Positions 6,143 to 12,623 of a DNA stretch of 15,731 nucleotides are shown here, piece by piece. The DNA is taken from assembly GCA_002353225.1 (NCBI GenBank), contig DEJF01000068.1, positions 1,125-16,855 on the forward strand. Direction: 5' to 3'. The stretch comes from Prevotella sp. UBA2755 (GTDB lineage Bacteria > Bacteroidota > Bacteroidia > Bacteroidales > Bacteroidaceae). The position numbers and the translations under genes are program-made. The notes below the pieces were generated by a model, which ran no database searches, had not been told where the DNA came from, and saw only the letters and a list, made by a program, of their open reading frames with translations. Each line of letters begins with the position of its first letter. Positions within the stretch are counted from its first letter, which is position 1.

Positions 6143-6466
6143 ATGAACTGGATTATCTTGATTTTCGCAGGACTATGCGAGGTTGCTTTCACCTATTGCC
6201 TCGGACGAGCCAAAGGTGTAACAGGCTATGAGTGGTGGACATGGACCAGCGGTTTTGCCGCATTCTACGTTTTAAGTGCCATACTGCTGGCAAAAGCCAC
6301 GCAGACATTACCATTAGGCACAGCCTATCCCGTCTGGACGGGCATCGGAGCCGTAGGTGCTGTACTCGTTGGAATCTTCATCTTCCGTGAGCCAGCCACA
6401 TTCTGGCGACTGTTTTTTCTTACGACGCTTATAGCATCTATCATCGGACTAAAAACTATTTCGTGA
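6143..6466 (+). CDS. SMR family transporter, Gdx/SugE type
   Basis: Small multidrug resistance protein of 107 residues with four hydrophobic segments and the essential membrane Glu13 (AGLCEV). SMR proteins work as antiparallel dimers exchanging protons for cationic substrates. The stretch LPLGTAYPVWTGIGAVGA (about 58-75) and the ending IIGLKTIS resemble guanidinium exporters (Gdx, formerly SugE) more than EmrE-like multidrug pumps. Only one SMR gene is present, as expected for a homodimeric Gdx. It is followed after one base by a Nim-like gene. A guanidine riboswitch would support the substrate but is not visible. Family is secure; the Gdx subtype is likely but inferred from sequence resemblance. 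Confidence 0.87.
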   Translation: MNWIILIFAGLCEVAFTYCLGRAKGVTGYEWWTWTSGFAAFYVLSAILLAKATQTLPLGTAYPVWTGIGAVGAVLVGIFIFREPATFWRLFFLTTLIASIIGLKTIS

Positions 6467-6467
6467 C

Positions 6468-7040
6468 ATGGAATTCAGAGAAATGATGGAGCAGCGAGAG
6501 CAGAGACAAACTTGTTTGGACACTGCCGAGTCGCAAAAGAATTCGACGTTTCGTCAAATGAGGCGCAAGCGCCAACAACTTTCAGAGACTGAGAGTATCC
6601 GTATATTGGAAAAAGCCACATCAGGTACATTGGCACTCCTGGGTGATGGCGGCTACCCATACGCCGTTCCCATCAGTTATGTGTATACCAACGGACGGTT
6701 GTATTTTCATAGTGCCTTGGCTGGTCATAAGGTGGATGCTATCAGAGCATGCGACAAGGCCTCGTTCTGCGTCATTGAGCAGGACAGCGTTCAACCAAAG
6801 AAGTACACAACCTTTTTCCGTAGTGTGATAGCCTTTGGAAGGGTACATATCATCGATGATGATACGGAGAAACTGGAGATGGCACGATTGTTAGGACGCA
6901 GGTATAATCCCAATGACGAGGAGAGTCTTCAGAAGGAAATAGAACATGGTCTTTCCCGTATGCTGATGATCCGTTTCGACATTGAGCACCTGACTGGCAA
7001 GGAGGCTATAGAGTTAGTAAAAGCACAGCAAACGAAATAA
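6468..7040 (+). CDS. Pyridoxamine 5'-phosphate oxidase-like flavoprotein, Nim family
   Basis: 190 residues of the split beta-barrel FMN-binding fold related to NimA-type 5-nitroimidazole resistance proteins. The segment MRRKRQQL (31-38), GTLALLGDGGYPYAVPISYVY with a Tyr-rich strand, the YFHSALAGHKVDAI region and TTFFRSVIAFGRV are typical of this group. Most relatives start near Met31 (ATG at 6558). The ATG at 6468 is preferred because it sits one base after the SMR stop, allowing coupling, and the frame stays polar and codon-like. It adds a 30-residue tail in which EFREMMEQREQ loosely echoes TFRQMRRKRQQ. The substrate is unknown; nitroimidazole reduction cannot be claimed from the fold alone. 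Confidence 0.83.
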   Translation: MEFREMMEQREQRQTCLDTAESQKNSTFRQMRRKRQQLSETESIRILEKATSGTLALLGDGGYPYAVPISYVYTNGRLYFHSALAGHKVDAIRACDKASFCVIEQDSVQPKKYTTFFRSVIAFGRVHIIDDDTEKLEMARLLGRRYNPNDEESLQKEIEHGLSRMLMIRFDIEHLTGKEAIELVKAQQTK

Positions 7041-7042
7041 AA

Positions 7043-7070
7043 AGAACATAGTACAGCAACTATTGGTTCT
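7043..7070 (+). terminator. Weak terminator-like hairpin after the Nim-like gene
   Basis: AGAAC and ATAGT (7043-7052) pair with ACTAT (7059-7063) and GTTCT (7066-7070) around a 6-base loop, with a 2-base bulge. It begins 3 bases after the stop codon but has no clear T tract. Confidence 0.35.
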
Positions 7071-7117
7071 GCGTCAATTTGGGTGGTAATTTGTTGTTGC
7101 AAAAGTAGTCATTTCTG

Positions 7118-7147
7118 TTGAATTCTAAGATTTTATGATTAATTTTG
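7118..7147 (+). promoter_or_regulatory. Promoter of the YjbR-CPBP gene pair
   Basis: TTG (7118-7120), a 19-bp spacer and TAATTTTG (7140-7147) fit the Bacteroidetes consensus. The predicted leader is about 30-35 bases before the ATG at 7187. Confidence 0.62.
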
Positions 7148-7186
7148 TGGCAAATTTTGAGAATAATTAGGATTGGGCATCAGATG

Positions 7187-7558
7187 ATGAACATAGAAGA
7201 CTATCGTGAGTATTGTCTGTCATTAGGTGCAGACATTGAAGAAAAGTTACCTTTCCAGAAGTTTAAAAATGGAGAGGGAGTATTGGTATTCTACGTGTCT
7301 GGACACATGTTCTCTTTCTTCGACTGCAACGACTTCTCCGTCATCTCGCTCAAATGCCAGCCAGACCGCATTGAAGACCTGAAAACTCAGTATGAGTGTG
7401 TCGGGAATCCGTACAACGAATCGCCCAAGCACTGGATTGGCATCAATCCAAAGACAGCACCTGCTGACTTGTTGAAGGAACTTACAAGAAACTCCTATGA
7501 GATCGTTAAGGCAAAGTATAAAAAATCCAGAAGCGATGACTTTAATCCGCATTCTTAA
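7187..7558 (+). CDS. MmcQ/YjbR family protein
   Basis: 123 residues, the normal length for the YjbR/MmcQ family (CyaY-like fold, DNA-binding suspected for some members, role unsettled). The family pattern is visible: N-terminal MNIEDYREYCLSLGADIEEKLPF, a central strand FYVSGHMFSFFD, SLKCQP, and KHWIGI near residue 84. The frame is open upstream and another ATG lies one codon earlier (7184); 7187 gives the standard N-terminus. The 3' end overlaps the next gene by 23 bases in another frame, implying coupled translation with the membrane protease. No catalytic residues are evident, and function should not be assumed. Confidence 0.8.
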   Translation: MNIEDYREYCLSLGADIEEKLPFQKFKNGEGVLVFYVSGHMFSFFDCNDFSVISLKCQPDRIEDLKTQYECVGNPYNESPKHWIGINPKTAPADLLKELTRNSYEIVKAKYKKSRSDDFNPHS

Positions 7559-8315
7559 ACCACTTATGCCGATACTTTCGGCTGTTTACGGCGTAGCGGT
7601 CATTTACGTTACTGCTCTGCCTATTGCTGATGATAAACCCACTTTCGTTGGCGAATTGCTGACTTGGTTACTTACATTGGCTGGTATCGCTCTGACGTTT
7701 TTTCTTGTTCATCGTGTCGAACCGAAAGTATTTCCTTCCGCCAGACGCTTTTCGCTGAAGTTGCCCAAGATTTCTGTCATTGTAGGTCTGTCGCTCATAG
7801 CACCTCTGTGGCTTGTCTCAGAAGAGTATATCGTATATGGCATTACATCGCTGACTCACAATATTTATATGGAGCCACTGATCTACACAACTGCCGAGTT
7901 TCGCGAAGACATTTTGTCAAGTGTACATGCTGTGTTGCTTGCCCCCATACTCGAAGAACTCTGTTTCAGGCAGATGGCTATCTCCCCCTTCCACCGCCGT
8001 GGTGCACAGATTGTCATCTGTGTCGTGATGGCTATTTTGTTCGGAATGCTCCACGTGCGTAACTTCCTAGGTGCTTTCCTTAGTGCTATAGTTTACGGAT
8101 TAGTATTTGTTTGGTCACGAAACATCTGGTATAGCGTGACACTCCATGCAGGAAGCAACCTTGCGGCAACTCTCCTTGCAGTTTACTGCTGGTTGCAATT
8201 AGGTGACATACAGATGGCGAAGATACCTGTTATCATCTTGCCTGATATAAAGGTGGTCATCGCAAGTTTGTTTTTGGCTATTGCAGGAGTACTATTACTA
8301 AAGAAAAAACGATAG
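7536..8315 (+). CDS. CPBP family intramembrane metalloprotease (CAAX-like)
   Basis: 259-residue polytopic membrane protein of the CPBP/Abi family (PF02517). The catalytic motifs are present: EExxxR as E140-E141...R145 (LAPILEELCFRQ), FxxxH as F169...H173 (LFGMLH), and HxxxN as H204...N208 (LHAGSNL). Hydrophobic segments lie near 10-28, 42-58, 80-98, 155-172, 178-195, 205-222 and 232-254. The ATG at 7536 gives a standard N-terminus and overlaps the YjbR-like gene by 23 bases; an upstream ATG at 7497 would overlap far more. Some relatives process prenylated proteins or bacteriocins. The substrate here is unknown, and no bacteriocin genes are nearby. All motif residues are intact, so activity is plausible. 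Confidence 0.85.
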   Translation: MTLIRILKPLMPILSAVYGVAVIYVTALPIADDKPTFVGELLTWLLTLAGIALTFFLVHRVEPKVFPSARRFSLKLPKISVIVGLSLIAPLWLVSEEYIVYGITSLTHNIYMEPLIYTTAEFREDILSSVHAVLLAPILEELCFRQMAISPFHRRGAQIVICVVMAILFGMLHVRNFLGAFLSAIVYGLVFVWSRNIWYSVTLHAGSNLAATLLAVYCWLQLGDIQMAKIPVIILPDIKVVIASLFLAIAGVLLLKKKR

Positions 8316-8322
8316 ACAGACT

Positions 8323-8338
8323 CTATCTTTAAAGATAG
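8323..8338. other. Perfect 16-bp palindrome after the CPBP gene
   Basis: CTATCTTTAAAGATAG is its own reverse complement, 7 bases after the CPBP stop. There is no T tract after it. It may be a weak terminator stem or a protein-binding site; neither is shown. Confidence 0.5.
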
Positions 8339-8350
8339 GCTGCATTTCGA

Positions 8351-8386
8351 GAAAACTCAAATAAAATTTGGTTTTCTTCTCACTTA
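8351..8386 (+). repeat. CAAAT/ATTTG stem-loop element upstream of mlaE (copy 2)
   Basis: GAAAAC (8351-8356), unpaired T, CAAAT (8358-8362), AAA loop, ATTTG (8366-8370), GTTTTC (8371-8376), then a TTCTCACTTA-type tail. It is homologous to 8414-8450, with the outer stem changed on both sides so that pairing is kept. No -7 box follows at the right distance. Confidence 0.68.
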
Positions 8387-8413
8387 GACCTTCGGTCGAA
8401 GATACTCACGTTC

Positions 8414-8450
8414 GAAAATGCTCAAATAAATTTGGCATTTTGCTCACTTA
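8414..8450 (+). repeat. CAAAT/ATTTG stem-loop element at the mlaE promoter (copy 3)
   Basis: AAAATGC (8415-8421), unpaired T, CAAAT (8423-8427), AA, ATTTG (8430-8434), GCATTTT (8435-8441), then TGCTCACTTA. Its ATTTG arm is the -33 element of the mla promoter, so the element lies upstream of the transcript and acts, if at all, as DNA. Confidence 0.7.
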
Positions 8451-8462
8451 TGCGTATCTTTG
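8431..8462 (+). promoter_or_regulatory. Promoter of mlaEF
   Basis: TTTG (8431-8434), a 20-bp spacer and TATCTTTG (8455-8462) match the Bacteroidetes consensus. The predicted leader is about 15 bases before the ATG at 8483. Confidence 0.75.
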
Positions 8463-8482
8463 CACTCGATTAATAAAGAAAG

Positions 8483-9235
8483 ATGATAAACTTACTGAAT
8501 AAATCACTGACATCGTTTGGCAAATTCCTCATCCTGATGGGCAGGACATTCAAACGCCCGGAACGGTTGCGTATGTTTGCCAAGGAGTATATCAAGGAGA
8601 TGGCACAACTGGGTGTTAACTCCATTGGTATTGTGCTATTGATCTCTTTCTTTATTGGTGCCGTAATTTGTATCCAGATGAAACTGAACATCCAGAGTCC
8701 ATGGATGCCGCGCTGGGTCAGCGGCTATACTACCCGTGAGATTATGCTGTTGGAGTTCTCCAGTAGTATCATGTGTCTGATATTAGCAGGTAAGGTGGGA
8801 TCCAACATCGCCTCCGAGATTGGTACGATGCGTGTGACCCAACAGATTGACGCCTTGGACATCATGGGTATCAACTCGGCAAACTATCTGATACTTCCTA
8901 AAATTATGGCAATGCTGACCATCATGCCAATACTGGTGGTATTCTCCTCTGCGATGGGTATCATGGGAGCCTATGGCACTGCCTATATCGGACATATCAT
9001 CGTGCCTGACGATCTGACATTAGGTTTGCAGCACTCTTTCCAGCCATGGTTCGTGTGGATGAGTATCATCAAAAGTCTGTTCTTTGCCTTTATCATCTCC
9101 GCTGTCCCCTCCTATTTCGGCTATACGGTAGAAGGTGGTTCTGTGAATGTGGGTAAGGCATCGACGGATGCTGTTGTCTGTTCGAGTGTCCTCATCCTGT
9201 TCTCTGATGTATTCCTAACACAGTTGCTGTCATGA
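8483..9235 (+). CDS. mlaE: MlaE-type lipid ABC transporter permease
   Basis: Inner-membrane permease of the Mla (maintenance of lipid asymmetry) transporter, which moves phospholipids between the two membranes. It has 250 residues, the usual family length, with five hydrophobic segments (about 46-66, 88-104, 137-165, 190-212, 228-247). The conserved cytoplasmic coupling region EIGTMRVTQQIDAL spans 112-125. It overlaps the ATPase gene by ATGA and shares one promoter with it. The substrate-binding MCE protein (MlaD) expected for a complete system is not next to it. Relatives include the TGD1/YrbE group, so lipid transport is the confident part; direction of transport cannot be read. Confidence 0.92.
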   Translation: MINLLNKSLTSFGKFLILMGRTFKRPERLRMFAKEYIKEMAQLGVNSIGIVLLISFFIGAVICIQMKLNIQSPWMPRWVSGYTTREIMLLEFSSSIMCLILAGKVGSNIASEIGTMRVTQQIDALDIMGINSANYLILPKIMAMLTIMPILVVFSSAMGIMGAYGTAYIGHIIVPDDLTLGLQHSFQPWFVWMSIIKSLFFAFIISAVPSYFGYTVEGGSVNVGKASTDAVVCSSVLILFSDVFLTQLLS

Positions 9236-10035
9236 TAGAAGTAAAGAATCTTTGCAAGAGTTTTGACGGTGTGGAAGTGCTGAAAGACATCAGCACGGTG
9301 TTTGAGAATGGTAAGACCAATCTCATTATCGGACAGAGTGGTAGCGGTAAGACGGTGTTGATGAAGAACCTCGTAGGATTGTTTGAGCCTACCAGTGGAC
9401 AGGTGCTTTACGACGGACGTGACTTCGTGGCGATGTCGAAGGAGGAGAAAATCCTGATGCGTCGTGAGATGGGAATGATTTTCCAGAGTGCGGCACTCTT
9501 TGACTCGATGACGGTATTGGAGAATGTGATGTTCCCTCTCGATATGTTTGCCCCCATGACGCTTCGTGATCGCACAAGACGTGCACAGGAATGTCTGGAC
9601 CGTGTCAATCTGGTGAATGCTGAGGACAAATATCCTGGTGAGATTTCTGGTGGTATGCAGAAACGTGTCGCTATTGCTCGTGCTATAGCCCTGAATCCGA
9701 AATACCTTTTCTGCGACGAGCCGAACTCAGGACTGGACCCTAAGACATCTTTGGTGATTGACGACCTGCTGCATAGTATCACACAGGAGTTCAATATGAC
9801 CACCATTATCAACACCCACGATATGAACTCCGTGACAACCATCGGAGAGAACATTATCTTTATCTACGAAGGGCATAAGGAATGGCAGGGTGTCTCTGCC
9901 GATATCATGGGGTCTACCAACAAACGGTTGACAGACTTTATCTTTGCCAGTGAGTTGCTAAAAGAGATGCGAGAGGTAGTCAATGCGACTAACGCATCTT
10001 CCACTGCCCATCACGCTGCACCATCGGGACAGTAA
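9232..10035 (+). CDS. mlaF: MlaF-type lipid ABC transporter ATPase
   Basis: ATPase partner of MlaE. It has 267 residues, with Walker A GQSGSGKT (34-41), Q-loop Gln85 (GMIFQSAALFDSMTV), signature ISGGMQKR (138-145), Walker B LFCDEPNSGLDP (D162, E163) and H-loop His196 (INTHDM). The unusual signature with GGMQKR and the AALFDSMTVLENV stretch are typical of Mla/Mkl-type ATPases. It starts inside the mlaE stop (ATGA). The last 20 or so residues (NATNASSTAHHAAPSGQ) are low in complexity, beyond the family core, and are encoded where the gene overlaps the convergent lipoprotein gene by 47 bases. Confidence 0.92.
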   Translation: MIEVKNLCKSFDGVEVLKDISTVFENGKTNLIIGQSGSGKTVLMKNLVGLFEPTSGQVLYDGRDFVAMSKEEKILMRREMGMIFQSAALFDSMTVLENVMFPLDMFAPMTLRDRTRRAQECLDRVNLVNAEDKYPGEISGGMQKRVAIARAIALNPKYLFCDEPNSGLDPKTSLVIDDLLHSITQEFNMTTIINTHDMNSVTTIGENIIFIYEGHKEWQGVSADIMGSTNKRLTDFIFASELLKEMREVVNATNASSTAHHAAPSGQ

Positions 10036-10384
10036 TCTCTTCTTTCACAGAATCTTTAAAATGAAGAAGCAAGAAAGCATGCATCAGTTGTTGCGTGCTG
10101 TCACATTTAGCATTAGACAGGGTCACCGTGGCTAATCCTCCGTGCATCTGCTCCAAGGTTTGTTTATATTGCTTGCATGCTGTCACCATCTGGGCACGAT
10201 AATCATCAGGGACAGAATCCATATCTGCCTTCCCACTTAGAAATCCCTCATAGTCTTCTGCAAGTAATCGGTCATAATACTCTTTTGCTGCCATACCAGC
10301 CAGTTCCTCCGGAGACTGTTCTTGTTGGGAACAGCCACCTATCAACAACAATAATGATGTCAGCAACAAAAGACTTTTCCTCAT
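9989..10384 (-). CDS. Small predicted lipoprotein, function unknown
   Basis: 131 residues with a lipoprotein signal: MRKS, a leucine-rich core and the lipobox LIGGC with Cys18 as the modified residue. The Gln/Glu-rich residues after the Cys could affect sorting. The mature part (about 113 residues) has one helix-rich half (EELAGMAAKEYYDRLLAEDYEGFLSG) and ends in a strand-like TVPMVQRDGQWKM. This resembles small NTF2-like/DUF4878-type lipoproteins, but I do not firmly recognise it. Its ATG overlaps the der stop (ATGA), so it ends the fabH-era-der operon. The 3' end overlaps mlaF on the other strand. Confidence 0.75.
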   Translation of the reverse strand: MRKSLLLLTSLLLLIGGCSQQEQSPEELAGMAAKEYYDRLLAEDYEGFLSGKADMDSVPDDYRAQMVTACKQYKQTLEQMHGGLATVTLSNAKCDSTQQLMHAFLLLHFKDSVKEEITVPMVQRDGQWKMR

Positions 10385-11694
10385 TTCTGTCGAACAAATA
10401 CGTTAATCGGTGTTCCTGTCAAAGTCCAGTTGTCACGCAACTTATTCTCCAAGAAACGTCTGTAAGGCTCTTTCACATACTGTGGGAGATTAGCATAGAA
10501 CACGAAGGTGGGAATCTGGGTGTCTGGCACCTGAGACACATACTTGATCTTGATATACTTTCCCTTGATGGAGGGCGGTGGTGTCGCCTCTATCAAAGGC
10601 AGCATTACCTCATTCAACTTAGAAGTTCCAATCTTAATGGTACGATTCAGATATACCTGTTTTGCCGTCTCCAAGACCTTGAAGATACGCTGTTTTGTGA
10701 CGGCAGAGGCAAAGATAATGGGGAAGTCTACAAAGGGAGCCATACGGTTGCGGATGGCATTCTCGAAGGTCTTGATGGCAATCTGTGACTTGTCTTCCAC
10801 CAAGTCCCACTTGTTGACAACGACAACCAACGATTTGTTATTCTTCTGAATCAACTGGAAGATATTCATATCCTGAGCCTCGATACCACGGGTAGCGTCA
10901 ATCATCAAAATACAGACATCGGAATTCTCTATGGCTCGGATGCTACGCATCACACTATAGAACTCCAAATCCTCCGTCACCTTGTTCTTGCGACGGATAC
11001 CTGCTGTATCGACGAGGTAGAAGTCGAAGCCGAACTTGTCGTATTTCGTATAGATAGAGTCACGGGTAGTACCTGCTATCTCTGTCACGATATTACGGTC
11101 TTCACCAATAAAAGCATTGATAATGCTCGACTTGCCGGCATTCGGACGACCAACCACCGCAAAGCGGGGAGTACCATCCTCCAGGTCGTCTACCTCATCG
11201 GTCTTGAGTTTAGTAAGGACATCATCTAACAGATCACCTGTCCCACTTCCTGTGGCGGCACTGATACAATAGGGGTCACCCAGTCCAAGTTTGTAGAACT
11301 CATACTGTCCGTAAAGGTCTTTGCCATCATCAGCCTTATTAGCAACCAACAATACAGGGAGTTTTGAACGACGTAGGATCTGTGCGACATCCACGTCAAG
11401 GTCGGTGACACCATTCTTGATATCCACCAAGAACAGCACTAAGTCGGCTTCCTCTGTAGCGACAATGACTTGTTTACGTATCTCCTCCTCGAAGATATCA
11501 TCACTATTGACGACCCATCCGCCAGTGTCTACCACGGAGAACTCACGACCGTTCCACTCGCACTTGCCATACTGGCGGTCGCGGGTAGTACCTGCCTCGT
11601 CGCTCACAATGGCACGACGGGAGTTGGTGAGTCTGTTAAATAAGGTGGACTTGCCGACATTCGGACGTCCAACAATCGCTACTAAGTTTGCCAT
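10381..11694 (-). CDS. der: Ribosome biogenesis GTPase Der (EngA)
   Basis: Double GTPase needed for 50S subunit maturation. It has 437 residues, the normal length. The first G domain has the P-loop GRPNVGKS (9-16), DTGG (56-59) and NKAD (119-122). The second has GRPNAGKS (182-189), DTAG (229-232) and NKWD (294-297). A KH-like C-terminal domain spans about 350-437. It begins 8 bp after the era stop and its stop overlaps the start of the lipoprotein gene, so it is inside the operon. No anomalies seen. Confidence 0.97.
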   Translation of the reverse strand: MANLVAIVGRPNVGKSTLFNRLTNSRRAIVSDEAGTTRDRQYGKCEWNGREFSVVDTGGWVVNSDDIFEEEIRKQVIVATEEADLVLFLVDIKNGVTDLDVDVAQILRRSKLPVLLVANKADDGKDLYGQYEFYKLGLGDPYCISAATGSGTGDLLDDVLTKLKTDEVDDLEDGTPRFAVVGRPNAGKSSIINAFIGEDRNIVTEIAGTTRDSIYTKYDKFGFDFYLVDTAGIRRKNKVTEDLEFYSVMRSIRAIENSDVCILMIDATRGIEAQDMNIFQLIQKNNKSLVVVVNKWDLVEDKSQIAIKTFENAIRNRMAPFVDFPIIFASAVTKQRIFKVLETAKQVYLNRTIKIGTSKLNEVMLPLIEATPPPSIKGKYIKIKYVSQVPDTQIPTFVFYANLPQYVKEPYRRFLENKLRDNWTLTGTPINVFVRQK

Positions 11695-11702
11695 ACTTTA
11701 AT

Positions 11703-12623
11703 TTATTCTGGGTTATAACCAAACGAGTCTAATTCTTTCTGTGACGACCGCCAATCCTTGTCAACCTTGACAAAGGTCTCCAAATAGATGGGCTTATCAA
11801 AGAACTTCTCCAAAGCCTTACGTGCCTCGGTACTTACCTTTTTCAGAGCGACACCCTGATGACCAATGATAATACCCTTCTGACTGTCACGCTCCACATA
11901 GATGACCGCATTGATATGGATGATTTTCTCCGTCTCCTTGAAACGCTCCACCCGGACCTCTACGGCATAGGGTATCTCTTTGTCGTAATAGAGCAGGATC
12001 TTCTCACGGATAATCTCTGATACAAAGAAGCGTGCCGGCTTATCCGTCAGTTGGTCTTTGTCAAAATAGGCAGGACTCTCCGGCAATAGTTCTTTGATGC
12101 GCTTCAACAAGATATCCGTGCCAAACTTGTTCTTTGCCGAGATGGGCAGGATTTCCGCATTGGGTAATAGTGTGTGCCACTTCTCCACGATATCATTCAG
12201 CCTAGTCTGACTAGAAACACTAGAACTACTAGATCTACTAGAATCACTAGCAAGTTCATCAATCTTGTTGATGAGCAAGATCACTGGGATAGACATCTTC
12301 TGCACCTTCTCCAGAAAATCCATGTTCTTCTCCGGGTTCTCCACGACATCCGTCACATAGAGCAATACATCCGCATCCTGCAATGCCGACTCAGAGAAGG
12401 CAAGCATCGACTCCTGCAACTTATAGTTAGGCTTCAACACACCTGGGGTGTCACTGAACACGATCTGCATGTCATCGGTATTCACAATACCCATGATACG
12501 ATGCCGGGTGGTCTGCGCCTTAAACGTCGCAATCGAAATACGCTCACCAACCAACTGGTTCATGAGCGTACTTTTACCTACATTGGGATTTCCAACGATA
12601 TTTACGAATCCTGCTTTATGCAT
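11703..12623 (-). CDS. era: GTPase Era
   Basis: Essential GTPase that binds the 3' end of 16S rRNA and helps 30S assembly. From the ATG at 12623 it has 306 residues, with P-loop GNPNVGKS (11-18), DTPG (58-61), NKID (119-122), ISAKN (161-165) and a C-terminal KH domain containing GIIIGHQGVALKK (250-262). This start overlaps fabH by 8 bases; ATGs at 12638 and 12683 would lengthen the N-terminus but leave the P-loop unusually far in. Residues 124-141, just after NKID, are a Ser-rich tripeptide repeat (X-Ser-Ser) made by six 9-bp DNA units, a lineage-specific insertion in a surface loop. Everything else is typical. Confidence 0.95.
   Translation of the reverse strand: MHKAGFVNIVGNPNVGKSTLMNQLVGERISIATFKAQTTRHRIMGIVNTDDMQIVFSDTPGVLKPNYKLQESMLAFSESALQDADVLLYVTDVVENPEKNMDFLEKVQKMSIPVILLINKIDELASDSSRSSSSSVSSQTRLNDIVEKWHTLLPNAEILPISAKNKFGTDILLKRIKELLPESPAYFDKDQLTDKPARFFVSEIIREKILLYYDKEIPYAVEVRVERFKETEKIIHINAVIYVERDSQKGIIIGHQGVALKKVSTEARKALEKFFDKPIYLETFVKVDKDWRSSQKELDSFGYNPE
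12201..12254. repeat. Six 9-bp CTAG-containing units, in frame within era
   Basis: Plus-strand units start at 12201, 12210, 12219, 12228, 12237 and 12246. The first begins CCTAG and the other five ACTAG; the remaining four bases vary. The array holds six CTAG tetramers in 54 bp. On the coding strand each unit reads as three codons, mostly NNN-TCT-AGT, giving X-Ser-Ser. Confidence 0.9.

Noticed and set aside
7041..7186. Insertion-sequence remnant between the Nim-like and YjbR-like genes
   Set aside because: The spacer is AT-rich with a hairpin and a promoter, but there are no inverted ends, target duplications or transposase fragments to support it.
7536..8315. CPBP protease as part of a bacteriocin immunity or maturation cluster
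   Set aside because: No small leader-containing peptide, ABC exporter or modification enzyme is near; the neighbours are a YjbR-like protein and mla genes.
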